Both the position numbers and the translations under genes were made by a program. A stretch of 64,000 nt of DNA from UBA7446 sp965656545 (lineage in GTDB: Bacteria; Bacteroidota; Bacteroidia; Flavobacteriales; Flavobacteriaceae). The notes beneath the pieces were generated by a model, which did not search any database, was not told where the DNA came from, and saw nothing but the letters and a program-made list of their open reading frames with translations. The stretch lies in the NCBI GenBank assembly GCA_965656545.1, contig CBFHKZ010000001.1:62001-126000 (forward strand). Reading direction: 5' to 3'. Positions 1-9,217 of this stretch are shown in pieces (position 1 is the stretch's first letter; each line of letters opens with the position of its first letter).

Positions 1-63
1 TTGGAAGAAGAAACCATTTCAGATGTGCGAAAAATATTAAGCGCAGAATTCTCTAACGAATAA
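1..63 (+). CDS. nusA: NusA transcription factor, C-terminal end (partial)
   Basis: An open frame runs in from the left edge and ends with TAA at 61-63, giving 20 residues beginning LEEETISDV and ending EFSNE. An acidic tail of this kind, followed directly by infB, is what Bacteroidetes NusA looks like, and nusA-infB is a widely conserved gene pair. NusA binds RNA polymerase and modulates pausing, termination and antitermination. Only the tail is present, so identity rests mainly on position. The gap to infB is 43 bases and holds no terminator, so the two are probably co-transcribed. Confidence 0.7.
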   Translation: MEEETISDVRKILSAEFSNE

Positions 64-106
64 CCAAACCAAGCAATTTTTTATTTTTGATTGCGCAAAA
101 GATTAT

Positions 107-2881
107 ATGGCAGATTTAAAAACAATTCGAATTAACAAAGTACTCCGCGAGCTAAACATTTCGTTGGACCGTGCAGTGGACCACCTATCCGAAAAAGGAT
201 TTTCAGTGGAAGCGCGCCCAACAGCCAAAATTTCGCAGCAGGAGTATGAACTTCTTTTAGATGCATTCCAGACGGATCGCTCCAAAAAAGAAGCTTCTCA
301 CGAAGTATTCGAAGAGAAACGCAAAGAAAAAGAAGCCATTCGCGAACAGGCACAAAAAGAAGAAGCGCCTACACCTCAGCTTTCTAAGCCAACAAACGTA
401 GTCAAGGCACAAGCAAATTTGAGCGGCTTAAAACCCGTAGGTAAAATTGACTTAAACCCGAAGCCAAAGCCTGCTGCAGCTCCCAAAGCAGCAGCGCCAA
501 AAGAAACAGCACCAGCACCAAAAGAAGCTGTTGTGCCCAAAGAGGACGCAGCATCTGCTAAAGCAGACAAACCTACCGAGGCAGGTAAACCTACCGTGGT
601 AGACACCCCTGCTGAAGCAGATAAACCTACCGAGGCAGGTAAACCTGCAGAAAAAGCAGACATCCCTGCTGTTGAAGCTAAAAAGGAAGCGCCTGCAAGT
701 GCAGCAACGCCTGTTAAAGCAGCAACGCCCGCAGAACCAACGGCTGAAAATTCCGGAAAGATTGAAACCCAATACAAAAAGTTAAGTGGTTTAAAATCGG
801 CTGGTGAGAAAATCGACTTATCAAAATTTAAAAAACCTACACCAAAGAAGTCTGCTGATAGCGATAACAACAAGCGCCGCAGAAAACGTATTACTAAAGA
901 CACAGGCCCTGGAAACCGCAAGCCCAACAATCAAGGAAATAGACAACAGCGCCCAGCGGTAACTAAGGAAGAGCCTACAGAGGAAGAAATTCAAAAACAA
1001 ATTCGCGAAACGCTCGAAAAGCTACAAGGAAAGACTTCCAAGTCAAAAGGTGCCAAGTACCGTCGTGAAAAGAGAGACTCCCACCGTCAAAAATCGGAGG
1101 AAGTAGAAGCATTACAAGAAGCGGAAAGCAAAATCCTTAAGGTTACAGAATTTGTAACTGTCGGAGAAGTGGCAACCATGATGGATATCAGTTCCACACA
1201 AATCATCTCCGCTTGTATGTCGCTAGGTATCATGGTTACCATGAACCAGCGCTTGGACGCAGAAACACTTTCGGTTGTTGCCGAAGAGTTTGGTTTTGAA
1301 GTGGAATTTGTAACGGCTGATATTGAAGAAGCCGTTGAAGTAGTCGAAGACAAACTAGAAGACCTAAAACACCGCGCGCCTATAGTTACGGTTATGGGAC
1401 ACGTTGATCACGGAAAAACATCTCTCTTAGATTATGTGCGAAATGCGAATGTAATTCAAGGAGAGTCTGGTGGTATCACGCAGCACATTGGTGCGTATAG
1501 CGTGAAAGTGAAAAACGGACAAACCATTACCTTTTTAGATACACCTGGTCACGAGGCCTTTACTGCCATGCGAGCACGTGGAACACAAGTAACTGACTTG
1601 GTTATTATTGTAGTGGCTGCCGATGACGATATTAAACCACAAACCAAAGAGGCCATAAGCCACGCACAAGCGGCTTCGGTGCCCATAGTGTTTGCCATTA
1701 ACAAAATGGACTTGCCAACGGCCAACCCTGACAAAATCAAGGAAAGCTTAGCCGGAATGAATTTATTGGTCGAAGATTGGGGTGGAAAAATTCAATCCCA
1801 AGACATCTCTGCCAAGACAGGCCAAGGCGTTGAAGAGCTTTTAGAAAAAGTATTGTTAGAAGCAGAGTTATTGGAGCTAAAAGCAAACCCAGACAAGGCT
1901 GCTCAAGGTTCTGTAGTTGAAGCATTTTTAGACAAGGGTAGAGGATATATCTCTACCATATTGGTACAATCTGGCACATTAAGTATTGGAGATTATATTT
2001 TAGCTGGACGTCACAGCGGTAAAGTAAAAGCGATGCAGAACGAGCATGGCAAGGAAATTAAAAAAGCTGGTCCGTCTACGCCCGTTTCCATTTTAGGACT
2101 TGACGGCGCACCACAAGCGGGTGACCGCTTTAATATTTTTGGCGACGAAAGAGAAGCCAAGCAAATTGCCGCAAAACGCACCCAATTGGTACGCGAGCAG
2201 TCCGTAAGAACGCAACGACACATTACGCTGGATGAAATTGGAAGACGTATTGCACTGGGTGACTTTAAAGAATTGAACATTATCCTGAAAGGAGACGTGG
2301 ATGGTTCTGTTGAAGCCCTAACGGATTCGTTCCAAAAACTTTCTAACGAAGAAATCCAAGTTAACATTATCCACAAAGGCGTTGGTGCCATAACTGAATC
2401 AGATGTATTGTTGGCTTCGGCTTCCGATGCGATTGTTATTGGCTTTAATGTACGACCTATGGGAACTGCACGACAATTGGCCGAGAAAGAGGAAATCGAT
2501 ATTCGAAGCTACTCAATTATTTACGACGCCATCAATGATCTTAAAGATGCTATGGAAGGCATGCTTTCACCCGAGTTCAAAGAAGAGATTAGGGGTAATG
2601 CTGAAATTAGAGAAACCTTTAAAATATCTAAGGTGGGTACCATTGCTGGTTGTATGGTTACAGACGGTAAAATTATCCGCAACTCAGGTATTCGTATTAT
2701 TCGTGAAGGGGTTGTTGTTTTCACGGGCGAACTGGAATCTCTCAAGCGTTTTAAAGACGATGTGAAAGAGGTTACCAAAGGCTACGATTGTGGACTTCAA
2801 ATCAAAGGATATAACGACATCAAGGAAGGCGATGTTGTGGAGTGCTACGAAGAAGTAGCCATCAAAAAAACGCTTAAATAA
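107..2881 (+). CDS. infB: Translation initiation factor IF-2
   Basis: IF-2 is the GTPase that brings initiator tRNA to the 30S subunit and promotes subunit joining. The 924-residue protein has a short N-terminal IF2_N-like domain (about 1-55), a long low-complexity Ala/Pro/Lys/Glu linker (about 60-330), then the G domain with GHVDHGKT at 431-438, DTPGHEAF and NKMD. The C-terminal beta-barrel domains follow. The length and extended linker are usual for Bacteroidetes. The linker carries an internal repeat of the KPTEAGKP type, with 24 identical bases at 569-592 and 623-646. The start is the first ATG after the nusA stop and no Shine-Dalgarno precedes it. The gene ends one base before the stop of the convergent SPOR gene. 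Confidence 0.97.
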   Translation: MADLKTIRINKVLRELNISLDRAVDHLSEKGFSVEARPTAKISQQEYELLLDAFQTDRSKKEASHEVFEEKRKEKEAIREQAQKEEAPTPQLSKPTNVVKAQANLSGLKPVGKIDLNPKPKPAAAPKAAAPKETAPAPKEAVVPKEDAASAKADKPTEAGKPTVVDTPAEADKPTEAGKPAEKADIPAVEAKKEAPASAATPVKAATPAEPTAENSGKIETQYKKLSGLKSAGEKIDLSKFKKPTPKKSADSDNNKRRRKRITKDTGPGNRKPNNQGNRQQRPAVTKEEPTEEEIQKQIRETLEKLQGKTSKSKGAKYRREKRDSHRQKSEEVEALQEAESKILKVTEFVTVGEVATMMDISSTQIISACMSLGIMVTMNQRLDAETLSVVAEEFGFEVEFVTADIEEAVEVVEDKLEDLKHRAPIVTVMGHVDHGKTSLLDYVRNANVIQGESGGITQHIGAYSVKVKNGQTITFLDTPGHEAFTAMRARGTQVTDLVIIVVAADDDIKPQTKEAISHAQAASVPIVFAINKMDLPTANPDKIKESLAGMNLLVEDWGGKIQSQDISAKTGQGVEELLEKVLLEAELLELKANPDKAAQGSVVEAFLDKGRGYISTILVQSGTLSIGDYILAGRHSGKVKAMQNEHGKEIKKAGPSTPVSILGLDGAPQAGDRFNIFGDEREAKQIAAKRTQLVREQSVRTQRHITLDEIGRRIALGDFKELNIILKGDVDGSVEALTDSFQKLSNEEIQVNIIHKGVGAITESDVLLASASDAIVIGFNVRPMGTARQLAEKEEIDIRSYSIIYDAINDLKDAMEGMLSPEFKEEIRGNAEIRETFKISKVGTIAGCMVTDGKIIRNSGIRIIREGVVVFTGELESLKRFKDDVKEVTKGYDCGLQIKGYNDIKEGDVVECYEEVAIKKTLK
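569..646 (+). repeat. Direct repeat inside the infB linker
   Basis: A 24-base sequence beginning AAACCTACCGAGG is present identically at 569-592 and 623-646, a period of 54 bases or 18 codons. It encodes the KPTEAGKP motif of the disordered IF-2 linker. In-frame spacing suggests slippage or duplication that altered linker length without breaking the frame. Confidence 0.8.
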
Positions 2882-2882
2882 C

Positions 2883-3266
2883 TTAAGGCTTTAGTACAAA
2901 AGCTGAGCGAAATCTCCGTTTTACTTTTTCTAATTCTGCCAAGGCTTCCCGCTCAGTGGCAAAATTCCCTACGCGTATTTTGTAGTTGGGTGTTTCGTGA
3001 ATCAGCTGTGCAATCATGTTTGGAAATAAGGTTTCAAACCTTAATAACTCTGCAGTAGTTTCCTCAAAATTGCCATAAAATACTTGAATGGTAAATTGCT
3101 TCTTGGCTGCATTCAAACGGTCTAAGGCTATTTTTTTCTGAAGTAAGCTGTCTAATTTCTGTGGTGCACGTAATTGCGTTTGTGCTTGCTGTCCCATCAA
3201 GTAGGTGCAGTTTATCAAAACACAAAAAATAAAAAAGAATGTTTGTGGGCGCATGTTGAATTTCAT
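2883..3266 (-). CDS. Secreted SPOR-domain protein
   Basis: A protein of 127 residues with an N-terminal signal peptide (MRPQTFFFIFCVLINC..., cleavage probably near LMGQ) and a C-terminal SPOR domain of about 70 residues (FTIQVFYGNF ... YKIRVGNFATEREA). SPOR domains bind denuded peptidoglycan glycan strands, and stand-alone secreted forms are common in Bacteroidetes. An in-frame extension up to 3323 is disregarded because it puts a non-signal sequence in front of the signal peptide. The start could be ATG 3266 or ATG 3254. A perfect -7 element (TATTTTTG on this strand, 3280-3273) lies 6 bases before ATG 3266, so the mRNA would be leaderless or have a leader of about 12 bases. The gene is convergent with infB, with a one-base gap. 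Confidence 0.85.
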   Translation of the reverse strand: MKFNMRPQTFFFIFCVLINCTYLMGQQAQTQLRAPQKLDSLLQKKIALDRLNAAKKQFTIQVFYGNFEETTAELLRFETLFPNMIAQLIHETPNYKIRVGNFATEREALAELEKVKRRFRSAFVLKP

Positions 3267-3272
3267 TACAGG

Positions 3273-3280
3273 CAAAAATA
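3273..3280 (-). promoter_or_regulatory. -7 promoter element of the SPOR gene
   Basis: Read on the - strand this is TATTTTTG, a perfect match to the Bacteroidetes -7 consensus TAnnTTTG. It ends 6 bases before ATG 3266. No TTG is found 19-21 bases upstream. The placement suggests transcription starts at or almost at the start codon. Confidence 0.5.
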
Positions 3281-3301
3281 CACCATTATTTAAATTATTT
3301 T

Positions 3302-3331
3302 TTGTTAAAAAGATGCTAAACATTATTTTTG
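3302..3331 (+). promoter_or_regulatory. Promoter P1 of the act-cox operon (TTG-N19-TATTTTTG)
   Basis: A -33 TTG at 3302-3304 and a perfect -7 element TATTTTTG at 3324-3331 are separated by 19 bases, the Bacteroidetes spacing. The start would be near 3336, giving a leader of about 145 bases before actA. It lies back to back with the SPOR gene promoter. Confidence 0.55.
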
Positions 3332-3390
3332 TATATTATTGATTTACAATAATATAACACATTATTTAGACAGAATATAAATTAAAACTT

Positions 3391-3435
3391 TGATAGCTAT
3401 CTAGTTTTTAAAATGGGGGCTGTGTCGTAATTTTG
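3391..3435 (+). promoter_or_regulatory. Promoter P2 of the act-cox operon with a degenerate Crp/Fnr-like site
   Basis: A perfect -7 element TAATTTTG lies at 3428-3435, about 45 bases before the actA ATG, with no TTG at -33. Upstream, TGATAGCTATCT at 3391-3402 contains a 10-base palindrome and differs by one base from TGA-N6-TCA. Its centre is about 45 bases before the expected start, close to an activator position. A promoter without -33 plus such a box would fit an activator-dependent promoter. This is inference. Confidence 0.4.
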
Positions 3436-3480
3436 CTGACAGATTCATAAAAGTGTGAATTAACCAACAACTAACCTCGT

Positions 3481-4746
3481 ATGTTCAAGGACAGCTTTCT
3501 AGCTCACCTTCCATTACTGCTTCTAACGCTCTGCTTCAGCTTCGCTGTAAATGCCCAAGAGCCTGATATCCAAAAAGGAAAATCCTTATTCAACGCCAAT
3601 TGTGCTGCTTGTCACAAACTCAATAAACGCGCTGTGGGCCCTGCCCTAGCAGGCGTATCTGCCAAGTATGACAAAGAATGGCTGTACAGTTGGATTAAGA
3701 ATTCGACTGCCATGGTAAAGTCTGGCGATGCCCAAGCGGTTGCCATTTATGAAGAGTACAATGGATCTGTTATGACCTCGTTTCCACAACTTTCTAACGA
3801 GGACATTGATAATATTTTAGCTTACACCGACTATACGCCTCCCGCACCAGCTGCTGCTGCCATGACTGCTGCTGCTCCTGCTGAGTCAGGTGGTGGCTTT
3901 ACCAACGATTTGATCTTAGCGGTACTGATGTTGGTTTTGGCTGCTTTGGTAACCATGTTGTTTTTGTTTAACAAAACACTAAATAAAATCGCAGCGGCTA
4001 ACGGCGTTGAAATTATTAAGAAAGAAAAAACAAACCGTACACCACTATGGAAAGCCTATGCACAAAACCCATTCTTGGTGTTTGTCACGGTTATATTCTT
4101 ATTGCTTTCAAGTGCTTATGTTGGATACAGCTATCTGATGCAAGTAGGTATCGACCAAGGGTATATGCCCATACAACCGATTCACTATTCTCACAAAATT
4201 CACGCTGGAGACAACCAGATTGAGTGTAAGTATTGCCACTCTTCTGCACGTGTTTCCAAGCATTCCGGTATTCCGTCACTCAATGTGTGTATGAACTGTC
4301 ACATGAACATTGCAGAATACAACGGAGAGGAAGATTTAGAAAAAGGATACACCAAAGAATTTTATACCAACGAAATCAAAAAGCTTTACAAGGCTGTAGG
4401 TTGGGATGAGTCTACGCAAAGCTATACAGGAGAAACAGAGCCTGTGAAGTGGGTACGTATTCACAACCTGCCCGATTTTGTGTATTTTAATCACGCACAA
4501 CACGTTTCTGTTGCGGGTATCGACTGTCAGAAATGTCACGGTCCTGTTGAAGAAATGGAAATCATGTATCAGCATTCATCGCTTACCATGGGATGGTGTA
4601 TCAACTGTCACCGTGAGACAAACATAAATGTGAAAGACAATGGTTATTATACCAAGATCCATGAGGAATTGTCAAAAAAATACGGAGTAGATAAACTAAC
4701 CGCTGCCCAAATGGGTGGATTGGAGTGTGGAAAGTGTCACTATTAA
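3481..4746 (+). CDS. actA: ActA, hexahaem cytochrome c subunit of alternative complex III
   Basis: Electron-transfer subunit of alternative complex III, the menaquinol:cytochrome c (or oxidase) oxidoreductase that replaces bc1 in Bacteroidetes. A signal peptide (residues 1-25, ending VNA) is followed by a monohaem cytochrome c domain (CAACH 41-45), one transmembrane segment near 142-163, another near 197-217, and a multihaem domain with CxxCH at 249, 270, 349, 373 and 416. That makes six haem sites, against the five of the classic pentahaem ActA; the extra one is the N-terminal fused domain. The C-terminus ends one residue after the last CxxCH. First gene of the actABCDEF-coxBA operon. Confidence 0.95.
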   Translation: MFKDSFLAHLPLLLLTLCFSFAVNAQEPDIQKGKSLFNANCAACHKLNKRAVGPALAGVSAKYDKEWLYSWIKNSTAMVKSGDAQAVAIYEEYNGSVMTSFPQLSNEDIDNILAYTDYTPPAPAAAAMTAAAPAESGGGFTNDLILAVLMLVLAALVTMLFLFNKTLNKIAAANGVEIIKKEKTNRTPLWKAYAQNPFLVFVTVIFLLLSSAYVGYSYLMQVGIDQGYMPIQPIHYSHKIHAGDNQIECKYCHSSARVSKHSGIPSLNVCMNCHMNIAEYNGEEDLEKGYTKEFYTNEIKKLYKAVGWDESTQSYTGETEPVKWVRIHNLPDFVYFNHAQHVSVAGIDCQKCHGPVEEMEIMYQHSSLTMGWCINCHRETNINVKDNGYYTKIHEELSKKYGVDKLTAAQMGGLECGKCHY

Positions 4747-4756
4747 GAAATTATAT

Positions 4757-7700
4757 ATGCCCAATCAAAAAAAATACTGGAAAAGCGAAGTAGAGTTAAA
4801 CGATCAGTCAACTTTGGCGGATGATTTGGCTCAAAAAGAGTTTGTTCAAAAACTTCCTGAAGACCTTTTGGGCAACTCTGAATTGCCAGAAAGCGATACT
4901 TCTCGTCGCGACTTCCTAAAATATATGGGCTTTAGTACTGCTGCAGCAACACTGGCCGCATGTGAGGGCCCCATCAACACTTCTATTCCTTATGTAGTAC
5001 AGCCAGAGCAAATCATTCCAGGTATAGCCAACTATTACGCTACTACACTGATTGATGGTTTTGACACGGCGAGCATACTTATCAAAACTCGCGAAGGACG
5101 TCCTATCAAAGTAGAAAACAACCCTGATGCTCCTGTAAATAATGTTGCAAATGCAAGGGTACAAGCTTCTGTGTTATCGCTTTATGACAGCATGCGTGTG
5201 CAAGGACCCAAGCAAGCAGGTGTTGATGTGAGTTGGGATACACTTGAGGCAAATGTTGCCCAGCAGCTTATGACGCTAGCTGAAAAGGGTGAAGAAGTAG
5301 CGCTGATTACGCCTTCTTTAGCCAGCCCAACGACGAATCAAATTATCAAAGATTTCCAAGCTAAGTTTTCCAACATAAGCCATCACGTATACGATGCACT
5401 TTCGGAAACTGCTGCACTGAACGCATTTGAAAAAGCATACGGCAAACGTGCGCTACCTAGCTACGACTTTAGCAAGGCGAGTTGTATTGTTTCTGTTGAT
5501 GCAGATTTCCTAGGTGACTGGCAAGGTGGTGGACATGATACTGGATACGCCAAAACTCGTGTGCCCAAGGGCAAAAAGGGTAAGGCAAAAATGTCCAAGC
5601 ACTATCAGTTTGAGTCTAATATGACTTTGTCTGGTGCCAATGCGGATTTCCGCATACCCACTACCGCAACCGAACAACAATTTGTATTGGCAGCACTTTA
5701 CGGCGCATTGACCAATACGTCTTATCCGACTTCGCTTTCCAAAGCGCTAAAAGCAAAAGTATCTGAAATTGCTGCTGCCTTGAAGGCTGCAGGCAAAGGG
5801 GCTGTTGTGGTTACTGGCTTACAAAATGAAGATGCCCAACGCGCTGCATTGGCCATCAACGAACTATTAGGTTCTGATGTAATGGACGTAAGACAGAACA
5901 CGTCACTTCGTCAAGGAGATGCAAGTCAAATAAACCAATTGGTAAACGATCTTAACAGCGGAAAAGTGAAAGGTGTGATTATGGCAGGGGTTAATCCTGC
6001 ATACACGCTACCTAACGCAGATGCTTTTATTGCTGGCCTTAAGAAAGCAGATTTGTCCTTGAGCTTTAGCATGAAAAATGATGAGACAGCAGTGCACTGC
6101 CAATGGGTAGCTGCGACCCCTCATTATTTGGAATCATGGGGCGATGTGGAAATGAAAATGGGTCACTATGCATTGATGCAGCCTACCATTCGTCCACTAT
6201 TTGACACCAAACAATTTCAAGAGGTATTGCTTAAATTAAGCGGTAGTTCACAAAGTTATGACGATGCCATCAAGGCGTACTGGAATGCCAACATTCTTGG
6301 GGGCGCATCTTTTAACGAAGCCCTTCACGACGGATTTTATGTAACCACAAGCAGTAATCGCTTAGGGTACCGCGACAATGTAGATGCGTTAATGCAACGC
6401 CTTATTCGCGCCAAATCTAAAGCAGGATTGGAATTACACCTGTATACCAAAACAGGAATTGGCGATGGTCAACAAGCCAACAACCCTTGGCTACAAGAAT
6501 TTCCTGATCCCATCTCTCGTGTTACTTGGGATAACTATTTAACCGTTTCTAAGGCCGATGCAGAAGCACTAGGATTAAAGAACGTTAACCAGTCAGATGG
6601 TGCGCTTGACGGGAGTATTGCTGAAATCAAACTCAACGATATTGTAGTAAAAGCGCCTGTACTTATCCAACCAGGACAAGCCGTAGGCACTGTTGGATTG
6701 GCATTGGGTTATGGTAAAACAGCAGGGATGAAATCTGAAATGCAAGTTGGTACCAACGCGTATCCACTATATCAGAACTTCAATCCAGTACAAACCGTAA
6801 CCGTGACGGCTACTAGCGACATGCACGAATTTGCTTGTACGCAGTTGCAAAACACGCTTATGGGTAGGGGTGAGATTGTTCGTGAAACTTCCCTAGAAAT
6901 ATTCAATACCAAAGACGCTAAATATTGGAACGCGATGACCCAAGTGTCTCGTGACCATGAAGAAATTGACGTAACCTCTGCAGATGCAGATATGTGGCAA
7001 GCTTTTGACCGTTCTATTGGACACCACTTTAATTTATCTATTGACTTAAATTCCTGTACAGGTTGTGGCGCTTGTGTGATCGCCTGTCATGCTGAAAACA
7101 ACGTTCCAGTTGTTGGCAAGCAAGAAATTCGTAAGTCTCGTGATATGCACTGGTTGCGTATTGACCGCTACTACTCTTCACAAGATACGTTTGAAGGAGA
7201 TATAGAGACGGTAGAAAACATCAGTGGGTTGGGAGATTCCCTATCTACCTTTAACAAAATGGAAGATCCTTCGGCTAATCCGCAAGTAACCTTCCAGCCG
7301 GTCATGTGTCAACACTGTAATCACGCACCTTGTGAAACGGTTTGTCCAGTGGCTGCCAGTTCTCACGGACGACAAGGCCAAAACCACATGGCGTATAACC
7401 GTTGTGTAGGAACACGTTATTGTGCAAACAACTGCCCTTATAAAGTACGTAGATTCAACTGGTTCTTATACAATAAGAATGACGAATTTGATTACCACAT
7501 GAACGACGACCTAGGACGTATGGTGTTGAACCCAGACGTAGTGGTTCGTTCAAGAGGGGTAATGGAAAAATGTTCAATGTGTATTCAAATGACACAAAAA
7601 ACCATTTTAGACGCGAAACTTGAAGGTCGCGAAATAAAAGACGGCGAATTCCAAACAGCATGTTCAAGTGCTTGTGGAACTGGTGCCTTGGCTTTTGGTG

Positions 7701-7822
7701 ACATCAATGACAAAGACAGTGAGGTAGCACACCTCAAAGAAGACAATCGAATGTATCACCTGCTCGAAAGCATTGGTACAAAACCGAATGTGATGTATCA
7801 AGTTAAAGTTAGAAACACTTAA
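4757..7822 (+). CDS. actB: ActB, molybdopterin-like and iron-sulfur subunit of alternative complex III
   Basis: A 1021-residue periplasmic-side subunit. A twin-arginine signal (SRRDFLKYMGF from residue 49) lies unusually far from the N-terminus. The middle (about 85-740) resembles a molybdopterin oxidoreductase domain that has lost the cofactor in this family. The C-terminal region has four ferredoxin-type Cys clusters: CTGCGACVIAC from 767, CQHCNHAPC from 851, CVGTRYC from 883 and CSMC from 939 paired with a later CSSAC. These match three [4Fe-4S] and one [3Fe-4S] centre in known ACIII. The ATG at 4757 is chosen over an in-frame ATG at 4715, because the latter overlaps actA and adds 14 residues unlike the family. 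Confidence 0.95.
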   Translation: MPNQKKYWKSEVELNDQSTLADDLAQKEFVQKLPEDLLGNSELPESDTSRRDFLKYMGFSTAAATLAACEGPINTSIPYVVQPEQIIPGIANYYATTLIDGFDTASILIKTREGRPIKVENNPDAPVNNVANARVQASVLSLYDSMRVQGPKQAGVDVSWDTLEANVAQQLMTLAEKGEEVALITPSLASPTTNQIIKDFQAKFSNISHHVYDALSETAALNAFEKAYGKRALPSYDFSKASCIVSVDADFLGDWQGGGHDTGYAKTRVPKGKKGKAKMSKHYQFESNMTLSGANADFRIPTTATEQQFVLAALYGALTNTSYPTSLSKALKAKVSEIAAALKAAGKGAVVVTGLQNEDAQRAALAINELLGSDVMDVRQNTSLRQGDASQINQLVNDLNSGKVKGVIMAGVNPAYTLPNADAFIAGLKKADLSLSFSMKNDETAVHCQWVAATPHYLESWGDVEMKMGHYALMQPTIRPLFDTKQFQEVLLKLSGSSQSYDDAIKAYWNANILGGASFNEALHDGFYVTTSSNRLGYRDNVDALMQRLIRAKSKAGLELHLYTKTGIGDGQQANNPWLQEFPDPISRVTWDNYLTVSKADAEALGLKNVNQSDGALDGSIAEIKLNDIVVKAPVLIQPGQAVGTVGLALGYGKTAGMKSEMQVGTNAYPLYQNFNPVQTVTVTATSDMHEFACTQLQNTLMGRGEIVRETSLEIFNTKDAKYWNAMTQVSRDHEEIDVTSADADMWQAFDRSIGHHFNLSIDLNSCTGCGACVIACHAENNVPVVGKQEIRKSRDMHWLRIDRYYSSQDTFEGDIETVENISGLGDSLSTFNKMEDPSANPQVTFQPVMCQHCNHAPCETVCPVAASSHGRQGQNHMAYNRCVGTRYCANNCPYKVRRFNWFLYNKNDEFDYHMNDDLGRMVLNPDVVVRSRGVMEKCSMCIQMTQKTILDAKLEGREIKDGEFQTACSSACGTGALAFGDINDKDSEVAHLKEDNRMYHLLESIGTKPNVMYQVKVRNT

Positions 7823-7831
7823 GGAACGATT

Positions 7832-9217
7832 ATGGCTAGTCACTACGAAGCACCCATTAGAAAGCCCTTAGTAACAGGGAACAAGTCGTACCATGACGTA
7901 ACGGTTGACATTGCTGCGCCCGTGGAAAATCCACCCAACAAGCAGTGGTTTATCGCTTTTGCTATTGCACTCACTGCCTTCCTTTGGGGATTGGGTTGTA
8001 TTATTTATACCGTTTCTACAGGAATTGGCGTTTGGGGATTAAACAAGACCGTAGGTTGGGCTTGGGATATTACCAACTTTGTATGGTGGGTAGGTATCGG
8101 ACACGCTGGAACCTTGATATCTGCTGTACTCTTATTGTTCCGTCAAAAATGGCGTATGGCCATTAACCGTTCTGCGGAGGCCATGACTATTTTCTCGGTA
8201 ATTCAAGCCGGATTATTCCCGATCATTCACATGGGAAGACCGTGGTTGGCATACTGGGTTTTGCCTATTCCAAATCAGTTTGGCTCCCTTTGGGTAAACT
8301 TTAACTCACCACTGTTGTGGGATGTATTTGCCATTTCAACATATTTATCTGTATCGCTCGTGTTCTGGTGGACAGGATTGCTTCCTGATTTTGCGATGAT
8401 TCGTGACAGAGCCATCAAGCCTTTCCAAAAGAAAATTTACGGGTTGTTGAGTTTTGGATGGAGTGGACGCGCCAAAGACTGGCAGCGTTTTGAGGAGGTA
8501 TCTTTGGTATTGGCCGGACTGGCTACGCCTTTGGTATTATCGGTACACACCATTGTATCCTTTGACTTTGCTACTTCTGTTATTCCGGGTTGGCACACTA
8601 CCATTTTCCCACCTTACTTTGTTGCGGGTGCGATTTTCTCAGGTTTTGCCATGGTAAATACCTTGTTGATTATCATGCGTAAAGTATCGCATTTAGAAAA
8701 TTATATCACAAGACAACACATCGAGTTGATGAACATCGTAATCATGATTACGGGTTCAATTGTTGGAGTTGCCTACATAACCGAGCTGTTCATTGCTTGG
8801 TATTCGGGTGTGGAGTACGAACAGTACGCATTCCTTAACCGTGCAACCGGTCCTTACTGGTGGGCCTATTGGGCGATGATGACATGTAACGTATTCTCAC
8901 CACAGTTGATGTGGTTTAAAAAATTACGTACCAGTATTATGTTCTCCTTTATCATCTCAATTGTGGTAAACATCGGAATGTGGTTTGAGCGTTTTGTAAT
9001 CATTGTAACCTCCTTACACCGCGATTACTTACCCTCTTCCTGGACCATGTTCTCGCCAACATTTGTCGATATAGGTATCTTTATTGGAACCATTGGTTTC
9101 TTCTTTGTGCTGTTCTTATTATACGCCAGAACGTTTCCTGTAATTGCACAAGCAGAGGTGAAATCAATTTTGAAAACATCGGGAGATAAATACAAAAACA
9201 CGCATAGCCATGAGTAG
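7832..9217 (+). CDS. actC: ActC, NrfD-like quinol-oxidising membrane subunit of ACIII
   Basis: An integral membrane protein of 461 residues with roughly ten hydrophobic helices, of the NrfD/PsrC family. In ACIII this subunit holds the quinol site and a proposed proton pathway. Membrane segments begin around residue 38 (FIAFAIALTAFLWGLG) and continue to the C-terminus, with a conserved WWVGIGHAGTLISAVLLL stretch in the second helix region. It starts 9 bases after actB and overlaps actD by 8 bases, so translation is probably coupled. Confidence 0.95.
   Translation: MASHYEAPIRKPLVTGNKSYHDVTVDIAAPVENPPNKQWFIAFAIALTAFLWGLGCIIYTVSTGIGVWGLNKTVGWAWDITNFVWWVGIGHAGTLISAVLLLFRQKWRMAINRSAEAMTIFSVIQAGLFPIIHMGRPWLAYWVLPIPNQFGSLWVNFNSPLLWDVFAISTYLSVSLVFWWTGLLPDFAMIRDRAIKPFQKKIYGLLSFGWSGRAKDWQRFEEVSLVLAGLATPLVLSVHTIVSFDFATSVIPGWHTTIFPPYFVAGAIFSGFAMVNTLLIIMRKVSHLENYITRQHIELMNIVIMITGSIVGVAYITELFIAWYSGVEYEQYAFLNRATGPYWWAYWAMMTCNVFSPQLMWFKKLRTSIMFSFIISIVVNIGMWFERFVIIVTSLHRDYLPSSWTMFSPTFVDIGIFIGTIGFFFVLFLLYARTFPVIAQAEVKSILKTSGDKYKNTHSHE

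Noticed and set aside
376..930. A long Ala/Gly/Phe-rich frame antisense to infB
   Set aside because: It is the mirror of the low-complexity linker of IF-2 (Ala and Lys codons read backwards), with no family features and no promoter.
4715..4756. Fourteen extra codons at the start of actB
   Set aside because: They overlap actA and begin before any conserved residue; ATG 4757 fits family starts and the twin-arginine signal.
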